A DNA stretch of 64,000 nucleotides, taken from NCBI RefSeq assembly GCF_002008345.1, contig NZ_MRAE01000008.1, forward strand, positions 38,718-102,717, given 5' to 3'. This DNA comes from Clostridium tepidum (lineage in GTDB: Bacteria; Bacillota; Clostridia; Clostridiales; Clostridiaceae). The position numbers were made by a program, and so were the translations under genes. Position 1 is the first letter of the stretch. Each line of letters opens with the position of its first letter. The notes below the pieces were generated by a model. It did not search any database, was not told where the DNA came from, and was given only the letters and a program-made list of their open reading frames with translations. Shown piece after piece: positions 18,983-28,333 of the stretch.

Positions 18983-20899
18983 GTGAGCGATAAAATACTT
19001 CATATAGATATAACTGATGAAGATATTAAATGGGCCGAATCAATTCTTCCAGGTATATCGTTTGATGATTGTAGAAAAGAGATTCTTAAAAATTTAGAAT
19101 CGGTTGATATTCATGCATGTCCAGGTAGCGGAAAAACAACATTGCTAGTTGCTAAATTAGCAATTCTAGCAAAAAAATGGACATATTCCAACAAAGGAAT
19201 ATGTGTGTTATCTCATACAAATGTTGCAAGAGAAGAGATACAAGAAAGGCTTGGTAAATTAGATGTTGGAAAAAAATTATTATCATACCCTCATTTTATA
19301 GGGACTTTTCAGTCGTTTCTTCACACATTTATATCAATACCAATATTAAAAAGTATGGGAACTACAGTTAGTATTGTAGATACTGATTTTGTAACTGAAA
19401 GACGATGGAATGCATTAAGATATACGAGATGGCTTGAATCAAAATATAAAAATAAAGATGTATGTGATCCTATTGGTTTTCCAAATGTATTTGATGTTAC
19501 ATGTGATGAGGATTCGAATACATATAAAGATTTAAAGAGGGTTGCAAGAGAATCTCGAAAAAGAGGGGAATTTACCTTTCGTGAGATGGAGTTACTTGCT
19601 TGTAAAGCTATTGAAAAGAGAAAAGTTATTAGTGACATAATTCAATCAAGGTTCCCGATTTTATTTATTGATGAAGCACAGGATACAAGAGCGGAAATAT
19701 GGAATATGATAGAAATGCTTTATAAAGATAATAGAAATAAATCCATATATCAAGCATATGGTGATGAAAATCAAGCGATTTTTGATTCAATTGGTGTAAC
19801 AAATGAAGTTAACGTTTTTCCGCGAGAAAATTCATTACAAATGTTAAATAGCAAGAGATTTGGAAATGAGATTGCAAGCTTTGCTAATTGTGTAGCTATA
19901 GATAAGAGAAAAATGGTAGGAGAAGCTAAAACGTTTAAAAAAAATAATATTAAACATACTGTATTTTTATTTGATGAAGGGATGGAAGAAAAGGTTATTG
20001 AAGCCTATGCTAACTTCATACTTGAGAGCTTCACTGATAATGAATTGTTGGAAAATGAAAAGTATGGATGTCATGTTTTGGGAATGGTTCATAAACTAAA
20101 AGAAACTGAAGAACCGGAACATGCTATGCGTGTTAGCAATTACTTTAAAGCTTACAATCCAGATTGCAAGAAAAACAACCCGTCAAAATTGATTGATTAT
20201 TTTTATATTGCTAATGAGAGATTTCTAGCCAGCCATGAGCTATCGACAAAAATTGAGTATATTTCCAAAGGAATTCTTAAGCTTATAAAAAAACACCCCA
20301 AAAAAGAAGTAAAATCTTCTTCGAATGCATTTAAAAGCTTGATTGACACAGTAGAAGATTTCAATAAAATTTCAATTCGGAAATCATTATTAGACATTAT
20401 TTCTACGAGTTGGCATTCAGAAAATGAATGGAAAGAGGTGGTCAAAAAAATATTAACAGTTTTTAAAGATATTATAAATCAAGAAGAAGCATTAGTATCA
20501 GATTTTATAGAATGGTATGCTGAAGAAAGTATAACTTATGAAGAGGAATATAGAAATATTCCTAATCAAATGATATTTAGTAAAGATGGTAGGAATGTAA
20601 ATATTAAATTTGGAAGTATCCATTCTGCTAAAGGGAGAACACATTTGGCAACATTAGTGGTAGAGACATCTTATTATGATTATAATATGAAATCAATTTT
20701 ACCATGGATTATTGGGAAAAATGGAAGAGATAATGCTAGGAATAGGACAAGATTAAAATGTCAATATGTTGCAATGACAAGGGCAAAAGGATTATTATGT
20801 CTTGCAATTCCTAAGAACCTAGTTACTGAGAAACAATGCCAAGAATTGAAGGACTTAGGCTGGAATATTGAAAAAGTGATAGAAAAAAGTAACTATTAG
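18983..20899 (+). CDS. UvrD/Rep-type helicase (GajB-like, Gabija defence component)
   Basis: This is a superfamily 1 helicase with Walker A CPGSGKTT (46-53), Walker B DEAQD (230-234) and a C-terminal motif VAMTRAKGLL. It has 638 residues, longer than the best-known GajB. It starts at GTG 18983 behind AAAGGTGGTGAG, 15 bases after the OLD nuclease gene, so the two form a unit. In Gabija, the GajB partner senses DNA ends and activates the GajA complex. A general repair helicase is the alternative, but the adjacency to a class 2 OLD gene argues against it. Confidence 0.85.
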   Translation: MSDKILHIDITDEDIKWAESILPGISFDDCRKEILKNLESVDIHACPGSGKTTLLVAKLAILAKKWTYSNKGICVLSHTNVAREEIQERLGKLDVGKKLLSYPHFIGTFQSFLHTFISIPILKSMGTTVSIVDTDFVTERRWNALRYTRWLESKYKNKDVCDPIGFPNVFDVTCDEDSNTYKDLKRVARESRKRGEFTFREMELLACKAIEKRKVISDIIQSRFPILFIDEAQDTRAEIWNMIEMLYKDNRNKSIYQAYGDENQAIFDSIGVTNEVNVFPRENSLQMLNSKRFGNEIASFANCVAIDKRKMVGEAKTFKKNNIKHTVFLFDEGMEEKVIEAYANFILESFTDNELLENEKYGCHVLGMVHKLKETEEPEHAMRVSNYFKAYNPDCKKNNPSKLIDYFYIANERFLASHELSTKIEYISKGILKLIKKHPKKEVKSSSNAFKSLIDTVEDFNKISIRKSLLDIISTSWHSENEWKEVVKKILTVFKDIINQEEALVSDFIEWYAEESITYEEEYRNIPNQMIFSKDGRNVNIKFGSIHSAKGRTHLATLVVETSYYDYNMKSILPWIIGKNGRDNARNRTRLKCQYVAMTRAKGLLCLAIPKNLVTEKQCQELKDLGWNIEKVIEKSNY

Positions 20900-21018
20900 A
20901 GCTATACATTTAAGGATGTGTTTTTAGATAAACTTGAAACGTGTAATTGCTGTCAGTAGCTATACATTAATGCTGAAGTTATAATATCTATGTTGTCTAT
21001 AGTTATCAATGTAATTAT

Positions 21019-21041
21019 AAACACCCTAATGGGTGTTTTTT
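21019..21041 (+). terminator. Terminator after the Gabija-like pair
   Basis: AAACACCC (21019-21026) pairs with GGGTGTTT (21031-21038) and is followed by T residues. It separates the helicase gene from the IS21-type genes. Confidence 0.75.
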
Positions 21042-21089
21042 ATATTTGATAAATTAGGTTTATAAACCCTAGGCAAGGAGGTGATGCCT

Positions 21090-21116
21090 ATGCTTGCGTT
21101 GGTACATGTATTCTAG
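21090..21116 (+). other. Micro-ORF of eight codons with a perfect ribosome-binding site before istA
   Basis: AAGGAGGTGAT (21075-21085) is a full match to the 16S rRNA 3' end and is followed by ATG and eight sense codons (MLALVHVF) to a TAG. The istA ribosome-binding site follows 17 bases later. The micro-ORF may act as a translational leader for the transposase. Confidence 0.4.
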
Positions 21117-21146
21117 CTTTAATAACAAACTAAAGGAGGAAAACAC

Positions 21147-22619
21147 ATGATCGGTATCGAGCAATATCAAAAAATCCAGGAATATAAAGCACTTGGACTC
21201 GCCCAGACCAAAACTGCTAAAGCGCTGGGGATCACCTATACTTCTGTCAGTAAATACTGGAATATGAGCAAAGAGGATTATGCCAGGGAAGCTGAGCAGG
21301 AAAAGTATCATATGGATAATTATCGACAGTACATATTAGAGCAATTGAAAATATGCCCACAAATCCGAGATACCAATATTTATCTTAAATTAATTGAAGC
21401 CTTTCCTGATTTACAAGTTAAACGAGCTACTTTCTATCGCTACATGAAAGCTTTAAGGGAACAGCATGGGTATCAGCATACCAGGAAGCGGAAAATCTCG
21501 CCGCGTGAAGTCTCGCCACCAGGATATGAAGCTCAGGCTGATTTTGGTCAATATAAACTTAAAGATATGTATGGAAGAATTGTAAGGGTATATTTCTTTT
21601 GTATGGTTCTGAGTTATAGCAGAATGAAATTTGTTTGCTTTTCACCGGATCCCTTCACGACCGAAACAGCCATAAAAGCTCATAACTATGCATTTCAATA
21701 TTTTGGAGGAAGACCACAGACAATTCTATATGATCTTGATAGGGTCTATGTGGTTAGCGAAAATCTAGGTAATATTATATTTGTACCGGCCTTTGAAGAA
21801 TATGTAAAGCGTATCGGCTACAGTGTTTCATTATGCAGGCCAAGAGATCCTCAGAGTAAAGGTAAGGTAGAAGAGGTAATTGGATATGTTAAGCAAAGTT
21901 TTCTGGAGGGGAGGGTATATACCGGAATTGACAGTCTTAACAGTGCAGCTCTTGCATGGTTGGATAGAGAAGGCAACGGGAGAGTTCATACTGTGACTAG
22001 AAAAGTGCCACGAGAAATGTTTATTGAAGAACAAAAACAGCTTTTTCATGTTAAACCATATTCAGAGGTATCAAGTACTGTAGCATCCTTTGATTCCAAT
22101 GGAGTGGTCAGCTATAAAGGGAATCGTTATCAGATTGATGTCGGTGTGATGGATGCATATCAACGCATACGTATAGAGGATGATGGTAAAATACTTCTAT
22201 TTTATGATACCGATACTAATGAATTATTAGCTAAGTATCCAGTAACAGAAGATACTGGACAGATATTCAAAGCTGAGGAAAAAAACAACAGAAACAGGGT
22301 TTCTCATGCTCTTATAAAACAATATTTTGCAGAGCATGAAATCGCTCAGGAATTTATACGGCGGATGGAACAAGAACAAACAAAATATTTTAATAGCCAT
22401 TGCATTCGCTTAAATCGCATGACGAAGTTTTATTCGATGGAGCAAATGCTTGATGGGATAAGATACTGTATTGAGACTGAACGCTGCAATGCCTATGAAC
22501 TTTTGGCTTACATAATGTATAAGCATGGTGAGCAGATAGCAAAGAAGTTCTTACCAAATCAACAGTATTTCAACCATCTGACACGTAGCAAGGAGATAAG
22601 GAGGGAAATCGATGGCTGA
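21147..22619 (+). CDS. istA: IS21 family transposase IstA
   Basis: IstA catalyses DNA strand transfer for IS21-type insertion sequences. The 490-residue protein has an N-terminal helix-turn-helix (TKTAKALGITYTSVSKYW) and an integrase core with acidic residues at D132 (QADFGQ), D196 or D198 (YDLDR) and E242 (KGKVEE). The ATG follows TAAAGGAGG. It overlaps istB by eight bases, the standard IS21 layout. It is full length, so the gene may still be active. The exact ends of the element could not be identified. Confidence 0.95.
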   Translation: MIGIEQYQKIQEYKALGLAQTKTAKALGITYTSVSKYWNMSKEDYAREAEQEKYHMDNYRQYILEQLKICPQIRDTNIYLKLIEAFPDLQVKRATFYRYMKALREQHGYQHTRKRKISPREVSPPGYEAQADFGQYKLKDMYGRIVRVYFFCMVLSYSRMKFVCFSPDPFTTETAIKAHNYAFQYFGGRPQTILYDLDRVYVVSENLGNIIFVPAFEEYVKRIGYSVSLCRPRDPQSKGKVEEVIGYVKQSFLEGRVYTGIDSLNSAALAWLDREGNGRVHTVTRKVPREMFIEEQKQLFHVKPYSEVSSTVASFDSNGVVSYKGNRYQIDVGVMDAYQRIRIEDDGKILLFYDTDTNELLAKYPVTEDTGQIFKAEEKNNRNRVSHALIKQYFAEHEIAQEFIRRMEQEQTKYFNSHCIRLNRMTKFYSMEQMLDGIRYCIETERCNAYELLAYIMYKHGEQIAKKFLPNQQYFNHLTRSKEIRREIDG

Positions 22620-23298
22620 TATAACTGAAATCCGCGAGTTGGCTAAGAAGCTAAATCTATGGAATATTTCCAGGGGATATATTGATTTGAATGATGAGAA
22701 ACTGTCCAATCTAGATTATCTTCAGATGATATTACAAAAAGAACTAGAGATACGAGCCAGACAAAAACAGATCAAGCTAAGAAGGGCAAGCAAACTTCCC
22801 AACAAGGTATTTGAATTATCGAATTTAAACAAAGGTTTGGAATGGCAAATTAAACAATTATCCCATCTGACATGGCTTAATGAAGAACAAAACGTTATTC
22901 TGCTTGGTAAATGCGGGACAGGCAAAACTAGTCTTGCAGTTCATCTTGGAGAAACAGCGATCGGTAATGGACATAAAACTTACTATGCATCCATTGATAC
23001 TTTTGTATCTATTGTAGAGAACAAAGATATAAACCCAAAAGCAGGAGCAACCTTCTCATATATGCGGGAGTGCGACTTGATTATTATTGATGATGTTTTT
23101 TATCTAGAACCAACCAGGTCAGAGTTGCAGGCTTTTTATCGAGCAGTTACTTTTCTTAATGAAACAAGAAGTATCATTTTTATTACCAATCGAGAAATAT
23201 CTACATGGTTAGATGTAGTGGAAGACAAACATCTTTGTCAGACTCTGTTAGATAGAATAACAGCCAATTGTCAGATCATTCGCTTGACCGACAGATAA
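22612..23298 (+). CDS. istB: IS21 family helper ATPase IstB
   Basis: IstB is an AAA+ ATPase that helps IstA choose target DNA. Visible motifs are Walker A GKCGTGKT (99-106) and Walker B LIIIDD. The 228 residues are near the usual length. It begins inside the end of istA, preceded by AAGGAGGG. Downstream, up to 23497, lie an imperfect stem-loop near 23376-23428 and no gene. Confidence 0.95.
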   Translation: MADITEIRELAKKLNLWNISRGYIDLNDEKLSNLDYLQMILQKELEIRARQKQIKLRRASKLPNKVFELSNLNKGLEWQIKQLSHLTWLNEEQNVILLGKCGTGKTSLAVHLGETAIGNGHKTYYASIDTFVSIVENKDINPKAGATFSYMRECDLIIIDDVFYLEPTRSELQAFYRAVTFLNETRSIIFITNREISTWLDVVEDKHLCQTLLDRITANCQIIRLTDR

Positions 23299-23497
23299 AT
23301 TAAAATACTCACCTCTTTTCTAGAAAAGGGTTAATACTCAAATTTGAAAACTATGCCGATTAACGGTTTTATATAGATGCAAAAAATCTCACGAAATCCT
23401 AAGATTAGCTTAACTTTTGAGATTTTCTGCAGTTTCTGGGGTAGGGGGGTCTAAATCTCCACCACTTTTTGCCCCGGAAACGGGCGTGGGGTAACGC

Positions 23498-24082
23498 GTG
23501 AAAATTCGCGGTTTCAAACAGTGTGGCGAAATATACCGTAGAGTTCATTGGAATAACCGAGGTAAAAAATCGATTGTTTGGAGATGCGTCAGTAGACTTG
23601 AGAATACAGGGTTAACTTGTCATTCCCGAACCGTGCTGGAGGATATGATAGGCCTTGCTACGGTGGATGCAATTAATAAACTAATAGGGCAAAAGGATGG
23701 CTTTTTAACTATCTTAAAGGAAAATATAGAAACAGTGATAAGTGAAACGGACAATAATATTGTTTCCGAGATAGATAAAAAGCTAGAGGAATTACAAAAA
23801 GACCTTTTGAGACTGGCCAATTCCAAAGAAGATTATAACGATATAGCCGATGAGATTTATAGGCTCAGGGAGGAAAGACATAAAGCATTAGCAGAAGAAG
23901 CCGGGAAAAAAGGCTCCAAGCAAAGGCTAGAAGATATGAAAAAATTCCTTAATGAACAATCCACCCTCCTTGAGGAGTATGATGAGCAACTAGTAAGGAG
24001 ACTTATAGAGAAAATAACGGTCTATAATGATAAACTAACTATTGAATTTAAATCTGGTGTAGAAATCGATATAGAAAAATAA
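23498..24082 (+). pseudogene. C-terminal remnant of a large serine recombinase
   Basis: The remaining 194 codons start inside the zinc-ribbon region: C...YRRVHWNN...WRCVSRL and TCHSRTV supply the cysteine pattern. They continue with the coiled-coil segment (IDKKLEELQKDLLRLANSKED) and the C-terminal end of a large serine recombinase. The N-terminal resolvase catalytic domain with its active serine is absent, and no trace of it lies left of the IS21 genes. Hence this was probably the island's own integrase, now inactivated by a deletion linked to the IS21 insertion. The open frame seems to start at a GTG but has no proper ribosome-binding site. Confidence 0.88.
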
Positions 24083-24095
24083 AACGAATTTGACC

Positions 24096-24134
24096 GCCGA
24101 TTAAGGGGCTGTGGCATCTTAGTCGGCACTTTTT
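24096..24134 (+). terminator. Terminator after the recombinase remnant
   Basis: GCCGATTAAG (24096-24105) pairs with CTTAGTCGGC (24118-24127, one G-U) and is followed by ACTTTTT. Confidence 0.75.
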
Positions 24135-24159
24135 GTCGTTAACTTATTATAAAACCATA

Positions 24160-24240
24160 TTGACAACTATCGATATGCCTGATATTCTTATTATAAGATA
24201 TCGAGAACATTCGATGTCATTGATACATATGAATATATAG
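24160..24240 (+). promoter_or_regulatory. Promoter and probable ArsR operator of the arsenic operon
   Basis: TTGACA (24160-24165) is followed after 17 bases by TATTCT (24183-24188). Around and after the -10 box lie partly symmetric ATCGAT / GATATCGA / TTCGATGTC elements, as expected for a dimeric ArsR-type repressor. AGGAGGT at 24240-24246 serves arsR. Confidence 0.6.
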
Positions 24241-24251
24241 GAGGTAATTTT

Positions 24252-24587
24252 ATGAAACATTCATATGCAGATTATGTTCCTGCAATTAAGGCTATGTCAG
24301 ATGAAACACGGTTAAAGATTATTGATATGCTATCGTGTGGAGAAATGTGCGCATGCGATATATTAGAAGAATTCAGTATTTCTCAATCCACTCTTAGTTA
24401 TCATATGAAGATATTATCTGAAAGCGGTCTTGTAAATGCAGTACGTGATGGGGCATGGATGAGATATACATTAAACAAGAAAAAAACGGATGAGGTAATA
24501 GATTTCTTTACATGCATAACAAATGACAAAGAAGATTGTATTTGTAAAAAGAGCAAAAATAAAAAATCTGATAATCAATGTTGTTAA
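24252..24587 (+). CDS. arsR: Arsenic-responsive ArsR/SmtB repressor
   Basis: This is a 111-residue winged-helix repressor. The metalloid-binding motif EMCACD (C33, C35) corresponds to the ELCVCD motif of classic ArsR, and the recognition helix reads SISQSTLSYHMKIL. The C-terminal tail is cysteine-rich and ends in CC. It starts the arsenic operon and would repress it until As(III) or Sb(III) binds. The arsD gene follows 13 bases later. Confidence 0.95.
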   Translation: MKHSYADYVPAIKAMSDETRLKIIDMLSCGEMCACDILEEFSISQSTLSYHMKILSESGLVNAVRDGAWMRYTLNKKKTDEVIDFFTCITNDKEDCICKKSKNKKSDNQCC

Positions 24588-24600
24588 GGAGGATTTAGTA

Positions 24601-24960
24601 ATGAAAAATATTGAGATTTTTGACCCAGCAATGTGTTGCTCGACAGGAGTTTGTGGACCATCTATTGACCCAGAGCTGTTAAGAGTAGCAACTGTTATTA
24701 ATTCGCTTAAAGAAAAAGGGATTATTATAAAAAGGCATGGTTTGTCAAGTGAACCTCAGGATTTTATCTCCAATAAAGTTATAAGTGAAATTCTACAAAA
24801 GGAAGGAGCAGATATTCTTCCTGTAACACTTTTAGATGGTGAAATTGTAAAAACTAAAAGCTACCCAACAAACGAAGAGTTTTCAGAATGGTTAGGGGTG
24901 GAAATAAGCACAAAACCTCAAAAGAAGAGCGGCTGCTGCGGACCAAAGGGGTGCTGTTAA
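24601..24960 (+). CDS. arsD: Arsenic metallochaperone ArsD
   Basis: ArsD carries As(III) to the ArsA ATPase. The protein has 119 residues with the key cysteines C12, C13 and C18 (MCCSTGVCG), and further vicinal cysteines near the end (GCCGPKGCC). The ATG follows AAGGAGGATTTAGTA; the frame extends upstream into arsR but without a better start. arsA begins one base after its stop, matching the usual ArsD-ArsA pairing. Confidence 0.95.
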   Translation: MKNIEIFDPAMCCSTGVCGPSIDPELLRVATVINSLKEKGIIIKRHGLSSEPQDFISNKVISEILQKEGADILPVTLLDGEIVKTKSYPTNEEFSEWLGVEISTKPQKKSGCCGPKGCC

Positions 24961-24961
24961 G

Positions 24962-26734
24962 ATGTTAAAGAATAATTATGAGCCATTTAGTTTAGATGGG
25001 ATAAATCTGACTAAGTATATGTTTTTCACAGGAAAGGGTGGTGTAGGTAAAACCTCAACCGCTTGTGCTGTGGCAGTAAATTTAGCTGATAATGGAAAAA
25101 GTGTTCTCCTTATAAGCACTGATCCTGCATCCAATTTACAGGATGTTTTTAATACTGAGCTTGATGGCAAAGGTGTGCCGATTGATGGAGTGCCGGGTTT
25201 AGTTGTGGCGAATCTTAACCCAGAGGAAGCTGCCAGAGAGTATAGGGAATCGGTTATTGCTCCATATAGGGGGAAGTTGCCGGATAGTGTAATTGTAAAT
25301 ATGGAGGAACAACTCTCAGGTTCATGTACAGTTGAAATTGCCGCTTTTGACCAGTTTTCGAACTTCATCACTGATAAATCCACAGAGAATAAATACGATT
25401 ATATTATTTTTGATACTGCTCCGACAGGGCACACACTTCGTATGTTGCAATTGCCATCAGCCTGGAGTAATTTTATTAGTGAAAGTACACATGGGGCGTC
25501 ATGTTTAGGTCAGCTCGCTGGACTTGAAGATAAAAAGGATATGTATAAGAATGCGGTTGAAAACCTTGCGGATAAGGATAAAACAACTTTGATACTGGTC
25601 TCAAGACCGGAGGAAACTCCTTTGATTGAAGCTGAACGTTCAAGCCATGAGCTTAGTGACCTAGGGATAAACAATCAAGTTTTAGTTATCAATGGTATAC
25701 TGAGTGAAGCAACTGACGATGTTTCGAGTAAAATGTTAGATAAGCAGCAAAAGGCTTTGGAAAATATGCCACAGGGTTTAAAAAAGTTTAAAATTTTCAC
25801 TATACCACTTCGTTCTTATAACGTTGTAGGTATTGATAATATTAGAACATTTTTATACAGTGACGATTACGCAAAAAATAATATTTATAGCAAATCCTTA
25901 AATTTAAGACACCTAGATGTTCTGATTGAAGATATTTATAGGGCAGGTAAAAAAGTGATATTTACAATGGGTAAGGGCGGTGTTGGAAAAACAACTATTG
26001 CTGCAACCATTGCTGTGGCTCTTGCTAGAAAGGGTGTTAAGGTACATTTAACATCTACAGATCCAGCTGATCATCTCAAATATGTGGTTGAAGATACTGA
26101 AAATATAAAACTAAGCAAAATTGATGAAAAGAAGGAATTATTGCGATATCAAAATGAGGTATTAAGTAAGGCTCGTGAAACAATGAACGAAGATGATATT
26201 GCTTATGTTGAAGAGGATTTACGCTCTCCATGCACACAGGAAATTGCAGTATTTAGAGCTTTTGCTGAGATTGTTGACAAGGCTGAAAATGAAGTTGTAA
26301 TTATTGATACTGCACCAACGGGTCATACGCTTCTTTTGCTTGACTCTACACAGAGCTACCATAGAGAAGTGCAGAGAACCAAAGGTGAAACACCGGTATC
26401 TGTTCAAAGATTACTTCCAAGACTTCGGGATGAGAAACAGACAGAGGTTATAATTGTAACATTGCCTGAAGCAACACCAGTATTTGAAGCTCAGAGACTG
26501 AGTGATGACCTAAACAGAGCGGGAATTAATAATAAATGGTGGGTGGTTAATCAGTGCCTTTCTTTAACGAATACTAAAAATAGTATGTTAATAGCTCGCG
26601 CTGATGCTGAAAAGCAATGGCTAGAAAAAGTTAAGGAAATAAGTTCTGATAACTTTGTTGGAATCCCTTGGTTCCAGGATGCATCAATTGAAAGTATAGT
26701 GAACTGCTCTGGAGGTAGTAAAAGTGATGAATAA
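24962..26734 (+). CDS. arsA: Arsenite-transporting ATPase ArsA
   Basis: ArsA is the catalytic subunit that energises arsenite export. The 590-residue protein is an internal duplication with two P-loops, GKGGVGKT from G24 and GKGGVGKT from G337, each followed by the DTAPTGHT signature. Cysteines in SCTVEIAAF and PCTQEIAVF match the metalloid-binding positions of the two halves. It runs into the next gene with a short overlap. Here its membrane partner would be the Acr3-type carrier rather than ArsB. Confidence 0.96.
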   Translation: MLKNNYEPFSLDGINLTKYMFFTGKGGVGKTSTACAVAVNLADNGKSVLLISTDPASNLQDVFNTELDGKGVPIDGVPGLVVANLNPEEAAREYRESVIAPYRGKLPDSVIVNMEEQLSGSCTVEIAAFDQFSNFITDKSTENKYDYIIFDTAPTGHTLRMLQLPSAWSNFISESTHGASCLGQLAGLEDKKDMYKNAVENLADKDKTTLILVSRPEETPLIEAERSSHELSDLGINNQVLVINGILSEATDDVSSKMLDKQQKALENMPQGLKKFKIFTIPLRSYNVVGIDNIRTFLYSDDYAKNNIYSKSLNLRHLDVLIEDIYRAGKKVIFTMGKGGVGKTTIAATIAVALARKGVKVHLTSTDPADHLKYVVEDTENIKLSKIDEKKELLRYQNEVLSKARETMNEDDIAYVEEDLRSPCTQEIAVFRAFAEIVDKAENEVVIIDTAPTGHTLLLLDSTQSYHREVQRTKGETPVSVQRLLPRLRDEKQTEVIIVTLPEATPVFEAQRLSDDLNRAGINNKWWVVNQCLSLTNTKNSMLIARADAEKQWLEKVKEISSDNFVGIPWFQDASIESIVNCSGGSKSDE

Positions 26735-27257
26735 AAGTGATACTGGCTGTTGCTCTTGTGGTAGTGGTTGCTGCGGACAAGAACAGGAAAAAAGGCAGAT
26801 TATAATTGATTTTCTTTATCTCGACCTAAGTGTATGTAAGAGGTGTCAAGGAACTGAAACTAACCTCTATGATGCAGTCAATGAAGTATCTACAGTATTA
26901 AGTGAGGCAGGATTTGAGATAGTAGTTAATAAGATTAATATAAATTCGAGGGAGTTAGCCATTAAACACCATTTTTTAAGTTCTCCAACAATTCGTGTAA
27001 ATGCCAGGGATATTGCTCTTGAGGTTAAGGAATCTTCCTGTAAGGAATGTGGGGATCTGTGTGGTGACTCTGTGGATTGCAGGGTTTGGGTGCAGGATGG
27101 TATAGAGTATACGGAACCTCCAAAATCCATGATTATTAACGCAATTTTGAAAGAAGTTTATAGTGGCCATGGTTCAATCCCTTTATCAAATGAGAAATAT
27201 GAAATCCCACAAAACTTAATTACATTTTTTGATAGCTTGGAAAGAAAGGAGGATTGA
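26727..27257 (+). CDS. DUF2703-type cysteine-rich protein of the arsenic operon
   Basis: This 176-residue protein resembles the DUF2703 family, of unknown biochemical role but regularly seen in arsenic operons. The N-terminus is packed with cysteines (GCCSCGSGCCG), followed by a thioredoxin-like stretch beginning IIIDFLYLDLSVCKRCQGTE, and a second cysteine cluster (CKECGDLCGDSVDC). I choose the ATG at 26727, eight bases after GGAGGTAG; it overlaps the end of arsA by eight bases. Metalloid binding or transfer is a reasonable inference. Confidence 0.8.
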   Translation: MNKSDTGCCSCGSGCCGQEQEKRQIIIDFLYLDLSVCKRCQGTETNLYDAVNEVSTVLSEAGFEIVVNKININSRELAIKHHFLSSPTIRVNARDIALEVKESSCKECGDLCGDSVDCRVWVQDGIEYTEPPKSMIINAILKEVYSGHGSIPLSNEKYEIPQNLITFFDSLERKED

Positions 27258-27263
27258 TTTAAC

Positions 27264-28316
27264 ATGAGTAAGGAACAAAATAGTGGAATTGGATTTTTTG
27301 AAAAGTACTTAACCGTATGGGTTATTTTATGTATGTTTGCAGGGGTATTGATTGGAAAGTTTTTACCTGGAATACCAGCGTTTTTAGGACGTTTTGAATA
27401 TGCAAATGTATCAATACCAATGGCGATTTTAATCTGGCTTATGATATATCCAATGATGCTAAAAGTAGATTTTCAAAGTATTAGAAATGTAGGCAAAAAT
27501 CCCAAGGGACTTTTTGTTACATGGATAACCAACTGGTTGATAAAGCCATTTACTATGTTCGGCATTGCATGGCTGTTTTTCTTTGTAATTTTTAAATCTC
27601 TAATTCCGGCAGAATTGGCACAAGACTATCTTGCGGGAGCAATACTTCTTGGAGCAGCACCGTGTACAGCGATGGTATTTGTATGGAGTTATTTGACCAA
27701 AGGCAACGCAGCTTATACCGTCGTGCAAGTGGCAACAAATGATCTTATAATTCTCATAGCTTTCACGCCTATAGTTGCGTTTCTTCTAGGTGTGGGCGGC
27801 GTAACCATACCCTGGGACACTCTTATTTTATCTGTAGTATTGTTTGTTGTTATCCCGCTAGCTGGTGGCATAATTACCCGTAATTACATCACAAAAAGGC
27901 GAGGACTCGATTACTTTGAGAATAGCTTTATACCGAAGTTTGGGAATGTCACCACCATAGGTCTATTGCTAACATTAATAATAATCTTTTCATTCCAGGG
28001 CGATGTAATTCTGAATAATCCACTGCATATTGTTTTAATTGCTATACCATTAATTATTCAGACTTTCCTAATCTTTTTCATTGCATATCTAGCAAGCAAG
28101 GTTATAAAACTACCTCATGAGATAGCAGCGCCTGCTGGTATGATTGGTGCCTCTAACTTTTTTGAACTGGCAGTTGCCGTTGCGATTGCATTGTTTGGAA
28201 CACAAAGCCCAGCTGCACTTGCTACCATTGTAGGGGTTCTAACAGAAGTGCCTGTTATGTTGATATTAGTAAAGATAGCGAATAATACAAGGCACTGGTT
28301 TCCAGAAAAAAGCTAG
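27264..28316 (+). CDS. arsB: Arsenite efflux carrier of the ACR3 family
   Basis: This is a 350-residue membrane protein with about ten hydrophobic segments. The conserved cysteine C134 lies in GAAPCTAMVFVWS, the hallmark of ACR3 carriers. It exports As(III) from the cytoplasm, possibly energised by ArsA in this operon. The ATG follows AAGGAGGATTGATTTAAC, six bases after the DUF2703 gene stop. Such genes are often labelled arsB or acr3; the family here is ACR3. Confidence 0.95.
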   Translation: MSKEQNSGIGFFEKYLTVWVILCMFAGVLIGKFLPGIPAFLGRFEYANVSIPMAILIWLMIYPMMLKVDFQSIRNVGKNPKGLFVTWITNWLIKPFTMFGIAWLFFFVIFKSLIPAELAQDYLAGAILLGAAPCTAMVFVWSYLTKGNAAYTVVQVATNDLIILIAFTPIVAFLLGVGGVTIPWDTLILSVVLFVVIPLAGGIITRNYITKRRGLDYFENSFIPKFGNVTTIGLLLTLIIIFSFQGDVILNNPLHIVLIAIPLIIQTFLIFFIAYLASKVIKLPHEIAAPAGMIGASNFFELAVAVAIALFGTQSPAALATIVGVLTEVPVMLILVKIANNTRHWFPEKS

Positions 28317-28333
28317 AAAGGAGGTAATGCTTA

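Larger units (their letters stand above)
21147..23298 (+). mobile_element. IS21-like insertion sequence (gene part; termini not resolved)
   Basis: The istA-istB pair defines an IS21-family element. I searched the flanks (20900-21146 and 23299-23500) for matching TG...CA terminal repeats but could not identify a convincing pair, so only the coding extent is given. The insertion lies directly before the truncated serine recombinase and probably caused or followed that truncation. Confidence 0.7.

Noticed and set aside
23376..23428. Right terminal repeat of the IS21-like element
   Set aside because: The hairpin (GCAAAAAATCTCA / TGAGATTTTCTGC) is internal symmetry; no matching copy was found left of istA, so it cannot be called the element end.
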